This document shows, one piece after another, positions 44,759-56,733 of a stretch of 64,000 nt of DNA (within the stretch, counting starts at the first letter, position 1; each line of letters opens with the position of its first letter). The notes under the pieces were generated by a model. That model was not told the DNA's origin and did no database searches. It was given only the letters and a program-made list of their open reading frames with translations. The stretch lies in the NCBI GenBank assembly GCA_012845835.1, contig JABAKD010000023.1:2863197-2927196 (forward strand), given 5' to 3'. The DNA is from Undaria pinnatifida (lineage: Eukaryota > Sar > Phaeophyceae > Laminariales > Alariaceae). A program made the translations under genes and the position numbers.

Positions 44759-46384
44759 AGGGCAGCACTTCGACCACTTAAGGTGTAGCTGTCCGATTTG
44801 GCATGCATTGAACTTTTAAGTAATGCCTAGAGTTTCATACGAACATGGGATTCTGAAAGTCATGCTTTGACAAAAAAAAACGTAATATTATACAATAAAA
44901 AAGGCAAGGATAGGCGAAACAAACCATTAAATGCGCCGTCAAGTAAAAGTTGGCGTCTATCAAACAAAAATACCGAAAAGAGTATTCTTGAGAACCTGCG
45001 TCGCCTCTAGGCGAAACAAAAGAGGCCTTGGCATTAATGAAGAGACTGCACTGCTGTCCCCGTGGCAATGGAGGTTCGAAGTCGACAGGATGCAAAGTCG
45101 GTTTGCATCAAACGTCGACATGAGGACATGTCAGCCGGCGAGGTTTGGGAAGAAGATTGCTTTGTTTGTTACGTGAAGGCTGTCGCATTGATTGGTCTGC
45201 GTGGTCGCGGGCGAGGAGGAAAACGTAGAAGACGAGGGCGATCTCTCGTTGAGGCGGCGTTGTCTAAGATTGGTGCGGGGGTGGCTTTGCTCGTACGGGA
45301 GGTTGGCGTAGCGCTTCTTCTCTGTTTTTTCTCGGGAAGGCGGGATATGTGTGTCTGCTGTCTTTTTTTCGTGGGGGCTTTCACGTTGTCGAAATTGGAC
45401 GCGTCCCCTAAATGCATAATATCCGGAGTGTCTCTAACATGACGACTGCTGATAGTGCGGTGCGTATTTCCTAGAGACTGACATATTATTTACCGGTAGT
45501 AATAATAATATACCTTGGCAACATTTTTTTTTCCTTCATCCCATTTATTATCCCCGCACCACTCTCGCGCTCCCTCCCAGTAGTAACTCAGATCCGGGGT
45601 CACATAGCGGGCCCTCTTCTTCCCTCCACTTCGGCACGTGCTTTGATTTTTACCGCGAGGAGAATCCAGCATTTTCCTCCCTCGTCGACTCGCGTCGAAC
45701 CAACCCTCGCTGCTAGGCGCTCTGAGCAATTAGTTGATCCCTGTTTTTATTTTTGCATTTTTGCAAATATAGTCAAATCTCATCGTGGTGGGTGTCGAAC
45801 TCAAGGACAACCAAACGTTAAGGGTATTTGAGCTAAAACCACTATTATTAATATACCACCTGGGCGGCCGGCTGACAATTGATTAAAACAAAGCAGGATC
45901 TTTGCATTGAGATTACATTTCCTCCCCCATATTGTATGGTATTACGATGGTTGACGCGATATGTATATAATATAGTGCCAAATACCTAAATATCAGCGTA
46001 CGCGGAGTTTTAGATATCATGAATAACGAACGACGGCGACGGCAGAGCACGGCAAAGCAAAGCGCTTCGCTCTGCTGAACTGCCCAGCGCTTCGTTGCGG
46101 TAAGCTATAGCGCTGCGATTGGGTGCTGGGCGGTGTCGAGCTGATGAGCCAAGCCCAGATATCACCCTATGAAGCTTCGTCAAGTACAAAACAAATGGTG
46201 CGAATCAAAGAAAAGCTAAAGCTGGACCGTTCCGCAACTAATGCACAGGCGGCAAACTAGCGGCAAATGGTAGGAGGTTCAACTTACTATTATTAGACAA
46301 GAAGGAAGAAAAATCGCGAAAAGGTTCAAAATCGTGTTGGCAGAAAAACCAAATTTGCAGGAAGCAGCTGAAAGGTCAAGAAAC

Positions 46385-46720
46385 AGGCAATATTTCCGTT
46401 GTTGTTGTTGTTATTGTTGTCGTTCTCACATTAACTCGCATAATCAAGTCCGTGGTCACAGGACAGGCTCCAGTCACTCTGGAGCTGAGGAATACCCTAG
46501 GGGAAAAACACAAACCAATGTTGGTACACGCATGAATCACAGCTGACGCAATTCATGCCTCCACCAGAAACATATAAAAGTGAAATCGGGAGTCAGTCTA
46601 CGATGTGCCAGATCCATGCTGGTGCATACGTCTCATTACTCGCGCCTGGAAAAAACCGACTATACCGCTTGCCACCCAAGAAAGACTACCACGCATATAT
46701 TACACGTGCGTGGCATTTAT
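46385..46720 (-). repeat. Repeat family E, copy 2 (empty MITE site)
   Basis: Inverted relative to copy 1, with a short (GTT)n tail at 46397-46425 and no MITE. The junction sequence (minus strand) runs gactcccgat directly into ttcacttttat. Confidence 0.65.
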
Positions 46721-47579
46721 CACTACGTATACGCACAAAAAACGGAAGTCAATTGGCAAAAAGAAAAAAAGATAAAGGAAAGGAAATGGGTGCATGGGGC
46801 CAAGAAAAAGAAAAGGTAAATAAATTTTGGGGGGTCTACTGGCGAGTCTGCCACCAGAACGATGCCACGTGGTTTGTCGACGATCCACAGCAGTACTACG
46901 AACGACTTCCGATACACCCACCGAAGCACGGACTACCGGCGAATCACGCGATCGACAGCTGGCTGTGGTTGTCACGTGTCTCTGTGTGGGGGGCCCCTGT
47001 GCGCGGCCTCTTGTTGGCTCTTCTTTGGGTAAAACATGCGGTGTGCTCGATGGTTTCACGGCAGCAACACACCGGAATCAGAACGTCCGCTCGTACGACG
47101 TATCATTCTTACAGGAAATGTAATATTTTTTTTCTCTTTCAATAAGAACATAAAATGGTTGTTATATGTTGGACAGAGTGATGCGTGTACGACTACCCTT
47201 GCCAACGGCACTCGTACTGCACTTTGAGCTATCTGCTGTGGTTCTGGTTGCTACTAGTTGCTGCAGTATGTGCTAGAAGTTTCGCCCTTCGGCTACTGCT
47301 GCTGCACCTGATGTTGTGTGTTTGCCAATGTCGTCAGTTGGCGTTCATGCTCGTCGTACATACTGCTGTTCTCACCCACTACGTAAGGGTTTCCTCGTAC
47401 CTCGACGGCACGACGACGAGCTCAAAACAGAAGGAAGGTGACATGAAATGGCGTGGACAATGGCCACATAGAAGCGAGCACAGCGTGATAGTTCGCTGCG
47501 GATCAACCGCTCTCGTTCATGCCTACAGCAGAGGCTGCCTGGAGTGTCAGCGGCCATGCTAAAGCCAGTGGAATCATTA

Positions 47580-47990
47580 TTATGTACGGTTTGGAAATTA
47601 TGCCAATGTCGTAAATCATGCAGGCGCGTGCAATTAAACACACCTGGTGCACAATCGGTAACCAAACAATAGAAAGTTGCACATGCCACCGCAAAATTCC
47701 AAACATTATCACGTACTGTTTGGAAATGATGCCAATTTTGTAAATCATTCCGGCGTTGCAGCCATTATTGAGATTCAACAATTTTTTCAAAATTCCTCCT
47801 CGACACACGCTCGTCTCGCTCGGCGCCCGTCCGCGTTAACGTCGATGTGCGGAACGGACACGGCAGGGCGAGGGGCGTTGGAGCCGCCCCCCGAAGACGG
47901 CGCTCGAACCAAGCCATATTCGACCGTGAATTCCAGTTCCGCGAATCGCATACTTAGGCCGAGACAAAAAAACTCCTGACCAAAGTCCAT
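47580..47990 (+). repeat. Repeat family C, copy 3 with internal duplication
   Basis: Matches copy 2 from gccaccgcaaaa to the end. A ~45-bp segment (tgtacggtttggaaattatg...) is duplicated 132 bp apart at about 47582 and 47714. Confidence 0.68.
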
Positions 47991-49910
47991 GACACCAAGG
48001 AATGACTCGATATTCAAGGAATGATTTTACACATATTTATGCGTTTTAAAAGATTCAAACACCAGTGGCATCGGCATCGTAGGTGGTTCAATGAATGATG
48101 CCGTGATTTCGTTGTTCTGAGTCCTGGAGTGCTTACAACCCTGCGGGAGTGCCAGCCCTTCATTTCGTGTCGAAGGGAAATAAATTACAGACACAACAAT
48201 AAACATCCTGGTCATGCCTCCGCAAGCTGTCCTGAATCTTTTTTATGAAGCCAGGATGCTTGGGAGTATGGCGAGGGTGTTGTTGCAGCACGGAAAAACG
48301 CACAGCAGCAAACATCACGACACGTCACCAGTATATGGCAAGAGGCCCAGAGACCTGTTTCCAGCCGGGGCACTGGATACAGACGGCGTGGGCGCCTGCT
48401 GTCTCGTTGTTGAGTGCGTAACTCCGGTTCTTTTTTCTGTATCTCTCTCTGGCGGGTTGATGTGCTCAACTGATGGGAACCAGAAAACAAAAACCCGCTT
48501 GAAAAGGCTCTGATAATACAATGCGATGATGTTTGATGTTTGTGGATAATTTTGTTGGGTTTGGCTTCTTGCCGGAGCAGGGGAAGACGTGACCGAGGAA
48601 AAACAATACCAGGTGTGAAACAGAAGTACACACCTCGGACGGCAGGTCATCGATTCCCACACGTCGCGATGTAGATCCCTGAAGGCAAGATATATTCCTT
48701 ATTACATTGGGTACCAGAAGCGCGTTATGTTGTCGGGCGGACCTGTGTAATCCACGTACTAGGTCGATGGGCTTTCAATACGAAGCGGTGTCGTTTGGTT
48801 GACGGTCGGCGAAAGTCCGTTCTTTTTCTTTCAGATCGGCCCAGCGACCTAAATATCTTGTTCAAACAGACACAAGCGGTGCGCTCAAAGTATGCAAATG
48901 CAAAAATAATAGTACACTTGTTTTTCTAAAACCTGGTACAAGTGGTGAATTCATAGCATTAGATTCACCGCTGAGCACCCTCTAGTTGGCAAAAGACGTA
49001 TGGAAATCTGGGCCATAAGGGAGACAACACTGAGTGAACCGCCACGAGGCACGTACCTAGTCTATACCAGGTATTAAACAATCATTACTAATACGGAAAT
49101 ATAAGCTCCTGACGTGGAATGTCAGCGACTCCACAGCAGTAACAGAATCGAACTCACCGTTAACGACACTTGATATAAGGATATAATTTGTGAATGTACA
49201 TTCATGGGCAATTATTTTTCAACGGCCACAAACATGGTAAAAAAACACCACAAAATATCCGATTCCTCAAACTTCGGCTACCCTCTGAACCCCCCCCCAA
49301 AAGAGCACAACCGTACAACGCGGTTTCAGGCGACTTGTCTTGTATGGCACTGGAAAAATATCATGCGTCGACAAGCCGGGAGTTCCGAACTATGCCAGTA
49401 TTATCAGAAAACTCGAAAACAAATCGCAAATCTACGAACCCCCCATCCCTTCCCGACCAAACGAGCTCCACCCCACACCGCGCCAAGCCCATTTTGTTGC
49501 GGAAGCGTAACACAAATAATACCCTACAACCGAAGTCTACGCCGTTACCTGGATATCCTGCGCTATACAAAATAAACAGAAAGGCGATGCCAGTCGAAAC
49601 TATCGCAGCTATTGACAAACCGTGCAAACGCTTTAAAAATGCATGCCGGTACGAAATATGAACGCAACCATAATGTGGTGTGATCCAGCAAGTAAGTGAA
49701 GTATCATACCCGCGCCGTACATGTTTTCATGTTTGTGCGTCAGCCAACACCACGGCAATTGCTCGTGTACACATGATACGAGAACGTACAGACATGGTAC
49801 GAGAACATGCACACCACAAAACTCAACCAACTGGAAAAATTGCACGAAATACAAACAATGCACAATACGTACGCGCTCGCGACAAAAAGTAAAGCCTGTT
49901 CGAAAATCAG

Positions 49911-50064
49911 CTATACGAGCGACACTTCATCCGTACGGTTGGAGACCTCCAAAACGGTGGCGGGCGTGTAGCTGAAGGGTTCTCCTGCCAAGCTGTAGCT
50001 TGGAGATGACGCCACCGGAGTCGCAAATCCAGGCAGGCTAGGCAGGATCGTTGCGTCAAACGCG
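49911..50064 (-). CDS. Coiled-coil gene exon 5 and stop
   Basis: Acceptor ggattcag; the first base completes a Ser codon, then AFDATILPSLPGFATPVASS and a Ser/Pro/Thr/Glu tail ending DEVSLV and TAG (49911-49913). The frame is open only from this acceptor, which supports the junction. Confidence 0.6.
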
Positions 50065-51896
50065 CTGAATCCCCTCGAGCGCGAATCGCTTGTCCTGGTA
50101 GGAGTGTCGCGAACGAAAAAATGGTATCAGGGCGCGGACCACAGCGAGAACGGAGTTGAGAAAATGTTGAAAACGATATATATATCTTGTACTACGATAC
50201 GTGCGATGTGCGTGCTGGTGCGGTGATTGCTGTGCAGAGTGCAACGACGCCAAGATGCGGCAATTATAGCAACGCACCTCCAATTCGATCCCTTGTGCCT
50301 ATTGGTCCCAAGCTCCTCTTCGACAGTGTCCATTTCTTGCAGACGCTTGCCGTTGTAAGGCCTGTTCCTGCAGGAGAGCAACAGGAACGAGACTGGTTGT
50401 GTATACCGTTCGCAGGTCGTAGGCTAGAGAAGCTTCACTAAGTTGTCGTATGCGTGCCCAACTGCCAGCACTGCTGCCGCGTTGTATGTTTTTCGGACTG
50501 CATCATCGAAAACAACAACAAACGACGTGATCGTGGGATGGATCGTGTCTGCGACTCACTTCTGTATGTCTTCTTTGAGCTCATTCATGCCAGCTTGGAG
50601 TGCCTCCATGGCTGGCATTATTGTTCGGAAGACATGTTGTGTGGCGTTGTCTAGGAGGTCGGGCATCAGGCTTTCAGCGAGATCCTTCTGAAGTTGCTTC
50701 AGTTCCTCCTTGACATCCTCCCCTTGATTCTTCACCACGATCAGCACCTCTGCCTTAACCGACTGCACCAGCTTCTCCAGGTCCGACGACTGTTCGTTGA
50801 GGTTCGTGTTGAGGATACCGAAGTTCTTACTGGCCTGGAGCTTGGTGTACACTTTACCCAAGGGAGTATCCTTGAAGAGAAGCGTTTGCGCGTGACGATC
50901 AACGACAACAACATACAGCGCTTAGGCTTGCGTCAACGCGTTCTGCTCCATACTGCAACTATTCGTGCTTGTGGTACCTACATTTCCTGGTGTCGATTCA
51001 TGACGTATACTGTAGTGAAAATGCACTTTCCAGCTTCCCCATCGAGGAGCCGGCCTGCTTGAACCTTTCGGTAGCATCGTTGATCACCTGTCACGAATTG
51101 CAAGCAACGATTGATCTGCGAAACATGGGTAAACACGTAAAACTGCAAATCCTGGGTAACATATATCAGGACAGCACCGCGTGCAGACGAACAATGCTTA
51201 CCCTTCCAACACTTAAAGAGTACCAACATAACAGGGAGTACAGCAGCAGCAACAATCACGACGATTCAAGGGTTACGTTCAACTAGTATGCAACATTAAT
51301 TTCGTACAAGGCGTGTCTAAAGGAATATGTGTTTGTCGCCATAGCACCTGCGTAATTAATGGAGTGCCGGCTCTACTATGCCGTATTAATCAGTTTCAGA
51401 AACAGTTGCCAGTAGACATGACGACGGCTGCTGAACGTGCGCATCTTAGCCGACTTCTCCAGCTGGGGTTTAATCGAATTCGCGAGCATTTTGTAGCTTC
51501 GTGCATCCACAGACGCCGGCGCGTCCTTGATGGTCGTTGCTGATTTCTCATTTACTTGTGCGTGAACGGCTGTGTTGGAGGCTGGGGTAACAATAGATGA
51601 CGATATCGATAGCAGAATGTCGTCGCTGACATCTCCTTCTTCAGGCCGTCTCTTACCGAAACAGCCACTGCCTCGTGCAGAGCAGCCGGGTCAATGACGT
51701 GAGGAGCCGTTGGTGCCCGCCCAGTGCCGTGACTAGCAGCCGTAACACGGGATCTGTTCGCTGAGCTTCGCGTGATCGGTTTGGAGTTGCACAACGGGGT
51801 TGAACCCGTCGTGGTCGACCTCGACGTGACACGGGTGCGGGTCTGGTCTTGGGCGCCATTACCCGCCGGGGTGACCTGGGAAGTACAATCTCGCAT
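49911..51896 (-). CDS. Uncharacterised coiled-coil protein, 5 exons (gene-level span)
   Basis: I do not recognise the family. Exons on the minus strand: 51896-51657, 51087-51027, 50920-50560, 50367-50278, 50064-49911. Together they give 906 nt, or 301 aa plus TAG. All four introns are GT-AG and the phases interlock (0,1,2,2). The N-terminal ~80 residues are Ser/Thr/Ala/Arg-rich and look disordered. Next comes a compact stretch (LYVVVVDRHAQTLLFKDTPL), then about 90 residues of charged heptad-like helix (NEQSSDLEKLVQSVKAEV..., VKEELKQLQKDLAE, MEALQAGMNELKEDIQ). The tail is Pro/Ser/Tyr-rich (LPSLPGFATPVASSPSYSLA). No signal peptide or membrane segment is apparent. The start is the only in-frame ATG found after an upstream stop near 52.03 kb, but a further 5' exon is possible. 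A structural or scaffold role would be a guess; no function is assigned. Confidence 0.65.
50278..50367 (-). CDS. Coiled-coil gene exon 4
   Basis: Acceptor gctctcctgcag (strong) and donor GGAG|GTGCGT. It encodes NRPYNGKRLQEMDTVEEELG followed by TNRHKGSNW. Phase 2 in and phase 2 out, fitting both neighbours. Confidence 0.6.
50560..50920 (-). CDS. Coiled-coil gene exon 3 (helical core)
   Basis: Acceptor gcctaag and donor AGAA|GTGAGT. It opens TLYVVVVDRHAQTLLFKD, then KVYTKLQASKNFGILNTNLN and a long Glu/Lys/Leu helix. It is the most clearly coding exon of the gene. An in-frame TAA immediately upstream of the acceptor means splicing is needed. Confidence 0.7.
51027..51087 (-). CDS. Coiled-coil gene exon 2
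   Basis: A 61-nt exon between acceptor cgtgacag and donor GAAA|GTGCAT, encoding VINDATERFKQAGSSMGKLE. It is phase 0 in and phase 1 out, which the neighbouring exons require. Too short to be found as an ORF; recognised from amphipathic composition and phase. Confidence 0.6.
51657..51896 (-). CDS. Coiled-coil gene exon 1
   Basis: About 80 codons, low-complexity Ser/Thr/Ala/Arg, ending HVIDPAALHEAVAVS. The donor on the minus strand is TCG|GTAAGA (51656 downward), a near-consensus site. The reading frame stays open for another ~130 bases upstream without an ATG, so the 5' limit is uncertain. Confidence 0.55.
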
Positions 51897-53548
51897 ATCC
51901 GCATCGGTAGATGCCGGGCCGGAATCGGCGCTCGCCCCACCAGTCGCGTCTACGGCCGCAAGAGTGACACCTGGGGCGGGATGCCCAACAGCAGAGTGGG
52001 GAGCACGAGAGTGAACACAGGCAGAAGGGGAAGGCTACTGGTGAAGGGGGATCTGAATACTTGGAGCTGGCACAAGTTTCCCTGTACACCCGTCTTTCGT
52101 GGTTTTTTATATGGCTGGACGACTTGTTCTTATGCGAGCCATGATGCCGTCTAGGCTGGGGTTATTACGCAAAACGGCTAAATCTACCCCTCGGTTGCAT
52201 TGTGTTCTACAAACTAACTGTACATCATGTTGTGCACATAAGTACGGTATGTGACAAAATCGTGCACTACTATTGCAGTTCCAGGTGCTCTCATCGTTTG
52301 CATTCGAAAGTATTTCTTAGTTGCCTTACCAGCGGCAGCTTCCAAGCCGGAATCATCTTTCGCCGCCCCTCCGGTCATCACACCTTGAGGGTATGGCGCA
52401 GATCAGAATGGGCCATGCGAACGCGAGCAGATACAGGGCAAGGGAGCGCGTGTATTTAGGAAGGGGGGGCTGAACTCAGTTTGTGCCTGGCCGTAGTCGC
52501 GTGACCATAAAACATAGACCCTCACATCTCTACTATGCCGGGACGGAGCACGTCGGGTTTTCACCAACCAGGAAGACATTGCTTGTACTAAAGCGAAACG
52601 CCGTGAGGTTGCATGATGGGTGAACTGTGGGGTGGGGTCGCTTGTGGCGGATCGCGAACATACACATGACGTGGGCACAAGTAGTTATTTCAGCTGCAGT
52701 CTCTTTCTTACAAATTGAAACGCAAACACCTCATGTGTGAAATCAGCAATCCTCGCGATAATTCGATCTGTATATGTCAGCCTAACGTTTAGGTTCCGAA
52801 GAAAGGACATTGCAAACAGCACGCCTGAAGCAACACCATTTTTCATTGAGCATAGGTCCCCTTTGCAACACGACCGCGCATATATTGTGGTACAAATGTT
52901 GCGTTAGGTGCCGCCTGAACCCGACCCCCAGACAACTCCGATCACCTTTTTACAACGATATCACCGTTTTTATCGCAGCTACTAAAAATGACCGAAATCT
53001 AGCGGTCGTTTGCACTCAGTGGTGAAGGGGGTAGCTTCAGCTGATAATCGCGGTCGGTGCGTGAGCCTGACTTTCATGCCTTCCCCCCACCATACGATAC
53101 TGCGTACTGCTGTACTACTTATGCCTAGTGTTGTGCGAATGTCCCTGTTCGCTTTCCACTCGCTTTCCAGCTATAAATCGGTGTACGCATGGTCGAAGTC
53201 TTCATATGACACTATTGATAGCTGTTTTCCACCCTTCTTTGGTGCGCTGTCCTGGCCAGCGGTGGGTTGGAGAGTACTAACGACGGCATCATCCGTGCTA
53301 ACTGCGGCAAGGTATAAAAACATACGGGTATAAAAACATATTGATATGCCAGGTGCTCATATAGTCTATGTTAGGGCTGGGTTCTCGCACAGCAGTATTG
53401 CCGGCCTGCAAATCTGCGTTGACCTGAACGACACCTACACATCTCTGACATCGTCATAGTGAAAATATTGGGTCAGCTGTTCCCCTTATCCTTGGCTTCT
53501 ATTACCGTCCTACAAGGATGGATACATGGATGTATGCTGTAGTACTGC
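51897..53548. other. Upstream of the coiled-coil gene
   Basis: May include the 5' part of the minus-strand gene (the exon-1 frame stays open to about 52.03 kb). Otherwise repeat F copy 2 only. Confidence 0.45.
52470..52640 (+). repeat. Repeat family F, copy 2
   Basis: Second copy: ctactatgccgggacgga, cacgtcgggttttcacc, then aaacgccgtgagg. No coding capacity. Confidence 0.55.
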
Positions 53549-53583
53549 CTACAGAGCGGAGGGTCTACTGCAGGGGTATACCT

Positions 53584-53629
<46 letters not shown>

Positions 53630-54020
53630 GGCTTCTGATGCTGCGGCTGCTGCTGCTGCTGCTTGCTGTTGACGCGAGAGCTCCGATCGTTTCTTTCTCA
53701 GTTCGATAAAAATATACAAACATTAACACTCATCGTACTCGCCTCCTGTGACTTCCATGAGACGAGCGTCACATGCTCTATGGGTGATGCTCTAGGCGTG
53801 CGGAGCAGGTGGAATTCGAGCGAATACCTACAGTGTCTCTAGGGCGGAGGGCCTACTGCAGGAATATACCGTCGATGCTGCTGCTGCTGCTACTGGTGGT
53901 GCGAGAGCTTCGTCTTCTCTTCTATATAAATTTTTCGACAAAAATATTAACACTCCCTCGTACTTGCCTGTGCCTCCCGCAAAGCAAAGTGGTGCACGCT
54001 CTGGGCAAGCAGAGCAGATG
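53549..54020 (+). repeat. Tandem duplication carrying CTG tracts
   Basis: Two units of about 275 bp (53549-53827 and 53828 to about 54020) share ctacag...gcggaggg-ctactgcagg, then a CTG run, then attaacactc and catgctct-type blocks. Unit 1 has about 15 CTG (53585-53629) plus a second short tract; unit 2 has about 5. Confidence 0.7.
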
Positions 54021-54045
54021 GAATATTATAAAAAACGAAAATACA

Positions 54046-54285
54046 CTCAAGCTGTGGGATCGAAGATTTCGTCGAAACTCGTCTTTGCAAGCTGTGTGTG
54101 ATACTCCTATCGCGCGTATTACGAGTTGTGTGTCCTCATTAAGGATATAGGTCGGCGACTCCCCTTACAACTACAGTGTAGCTATCAGGGTCAACAGGGT
54201 GATTTTAGTCGGTCTGTGCGCGGAAACTGCAAAACCCGTTTTAGAATGGGGACATAATCTGACAGCTGTGGAGGGAAATGTATCC
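54046..54285 (+). repeat. R1 copy c (A module only)
   Basis: About 240 bp matching the R1 A module (gatcgaagatttcgtcgaa..., gcgcgtattacgagttgtgt). It is truncated before the G-rich modules. Confidence 0.7.
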
Positions 54286-54988
54286 TTTTATCAAGTGAAT
54301 ATATGTTCACAATGGTCCTTCTTCGATTGTGTAGCGTCCGTGGACGATCGCCGGGTGCACAACTCACCGGCCGCGCACGGCTTGTCGATACTGGCGACAC
54401 CGGCCGCGCAGGAAGCACTTCGACCGCAGAAAAATTTGCGGTCGAAACTATCGCCGATGGCGTTGTAGTGCTGAAAACACATATTTTGTACAAGATGCGT
54501 GCAGACTTGGGAGTGGTGTTGCCCGCCTTCTAGTCTTTGTACACGCACCCGCCTGCGATTGCGCAAGCTGGCATAGCTGGAATCGAGCCTGTTCCAAATT
54601 TGAGGAAAGCGATAAAATGCTTGAGCTCTGGGCAAAGAAAGAGGCGCCCTGTCTTTAGTCTTCCAGGGCTTGGAGTTGTCCTGTCTCCCGATCTCCGACC
54701 ATATTTCCTTTATTCAAAATATTTTCGCGGGTTTTCATGTACCGGTGTGGCTTTTTGATTATTATTGAGTAGACTGCTCAAAATATTCAAAAACGCCGAA
54801 AGGCCACACTACTACTGCTGTTGTTGGTGGGCTGCACACAGGCTTTGCTGCGGGCCAGGGGTGGGGCTGGTAGAGTCTTCCGCACCGTTGGCGTGGGTGG
54901 AGCGCTGGTGGCGCGCTGCGTTTGTGTGTGGGGCACAGCTCGTCGGTCTCCGAACTAGGTGAGAAGAGCCTTCTGATTTCGAAAAATG

Positions 54989-55486
54989 TGTTGAGTAGGT
55001 TGGTGCGTGTGCCGCCCCGGTGGTGGTGTAAGTGGAGGAGAAAGGTGGCGTAATAGCCGGTGGTCGGTAAACTACGAACTACTAACTAAGGCGGGTGTGA
55101 TAACCCGATTTACGTGCGTGGTGAAGCGTGATAGCTCAGGTGTGATAACCCGGAAATGGAGCTCGGAACTGTGACGTGGTAGCCGGGATGTAAATACACA
55201 GGCGTGGTAGCCGTGCAGTGGTGAAGGCGTGATAGCCCTTGCAATATAAATGGGGCGTGGTAGCCCTTGGCGTGGTAGCCGTAAAAGAGACACAGAGAAG
55301 ACACAAGGTAGAGGCGAAAATATAGGCGAAAATAGAGTGATATTATTCGGGCACATAAAAACCCACAACACAAAATCCCGTTGTGGAGATCCATCCCACA
55401 CATATACGAAACCCCCAAAATTCTCCGATGCATCTTTTCGACGGATTCTTGTAAGCAATCTGACAATGGAGTGAGTACGTCCAACA
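54989..55486 (-). repeat. Copia-2 3' LTR
   Basis: 498 bp, second LTR copy. The edges are set by the terminal TG/CA in element orientation and by loss of similarity to the other copy on both sides. Confidence 0.9.
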
Positions 55487-55496
55487 GCCCCCCTAC
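55487..55496 (-). promoter_or_regulatory. Copia-2 polypurine tract
   Basis: On the minus strand a purine-rich tract, agtaggggggc, sits directly upstream of the 3' LTR (plus-strand gcccccct). This is the expected plus-strand primer site and confirms the element's orientation. Confidence 0.65.
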
Positions 55497-55799
55497 TCGC
55501 AACATTGTCATGATTTATCCAGACTACCTTTTTAAACCGTACATTCACAGATACTAAATACTGCAGAGTTTTTCTTTACTCAAGTCCAGATAACAAAAAA
55601 AATGTTGCATATATTTGCAAAAACATTCAACTCCCTTCTCATCACATCCATGACCATTAAAACCCAAACACTATTCAGTATTTTCCATCGATCAATTTGA
55701 ATGCAAGTCCTTGAACCCTCATGAAGATACATCAGAAAACAAAACAAAGAAACATAAGAAATAGAAAGTCAGAAAATCAAACACTATCCGAGAGAGAAA

Positions 55800-56733
55800 T
55801 CACGTCAAATTCATCACTACCCCCCGGTGAAATTCAAACTCCCTCTCAGGTAACGCCTTGGTGAGGAAGTCAGCATGCTGGTACTGCGACGCGACGTGGA
55901 TAATTTCGACCTCCTCCCTTTCTACAAGTTCCCTCAAAAAGTGATGCCTCACGTCAATGTGGTTCGAGTTCAAGTTCGAAATCGGGTGCTTTGCAATTTG
56001 GATGGCACCCTCGTTATCCTCATACATGGCAATACACGGCATCCTTGCCTTCGGCAATATATAACACCAAACCAGCCGCAAAAATAAAATCTCCTTCCCC
56101 ATGTCCGACATAGCCACATACTCCGCCTCAGTAGTCGAGAGAGTCACACACTTCTGCGTCTTGGAGTACCACGAAACAGGCGCCCCCGCACACATCACTA
56201 CCCCCCCCGACACGCTTCTCCTGTCCGTACTGCGCGAAGCATAGTCGGCATCTGCGAACGAAATCAAACTAATCCCCGTCAACGTCCCCTTCTGAAAGGA
56301 AATCCTAAAATAACTCGTCCTCATTGCATACCCTAGTATACTACGTACCGCTTTCCAGTGGATCAGCTTCGGCGCATTGCAATACTTTACTACTGCCCTC
56401 GCTGAATTCGCGATATTCGGCCTGGTCAACAAGGCAATCCACAAAAGCGCACCGATCAACTCTCGGAAAGGAAACAGACGATTCGGCTCGTCAACATCAA
56501 AATCCCAAAGCCTCCAAGTTGTAAGAAATCGGGATAGCGTTGCCCCATTCGACACCATACTTCTCTCCCAGTTCTTCCGTGTACGTCTGTTGCGAAATAG
56601 TCAACCTCCTTGCCTCCCTGTCTCTCCGTAATAGCAACCCGATTACCACTTGAGCTAAAAAAAACAAACAAACAAAACACGACTTAACTGGAACGAAAGC
56701 GGCACTTCCCGCCCCGACGGCCCAAGCGACCAA
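55800..56733 (-). pseudogene. Copia-2 RT end and RNase H
   Basis: The upstream frame gives the RT connection region (RRLTISQQTYTEELGEKYGV). After a frameshift near 56540 comes a 252-codon frame: FPFRELIGALLWIALLTRPN, ISFADADYASRSTDRRSVSG, VTLSTTEAEYVAMSD, YEDNEGAIQIAKHP and HVASQYQHADFLTKALPE. All copia RNase H acidic motifs (DAD, EAE, EDN) are present, so this domain looks intact. The missing RT core makes the whole pol nonfunctional. It ends about 310 bp before the 3' LTR. Confidence 0.85.

Larger units (their letters stand above)
44759..49910. other. Repeat-rich region left of the coiled-coil gene
   Basis: Contains family E copy 2 and family C copy 3. Open frames at 45062-45442, 46555-47145 and 49194-49661 (plus) have no recognisable domain, and the second overlaps the repeat. 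Confidence 0.45.

Noticed and set aside
46555-47145. 196-codon plus frame
   Set aside because: Its first third lies in repeat family E and the rest shows no domain; overlapping frames on both strands are equally open.
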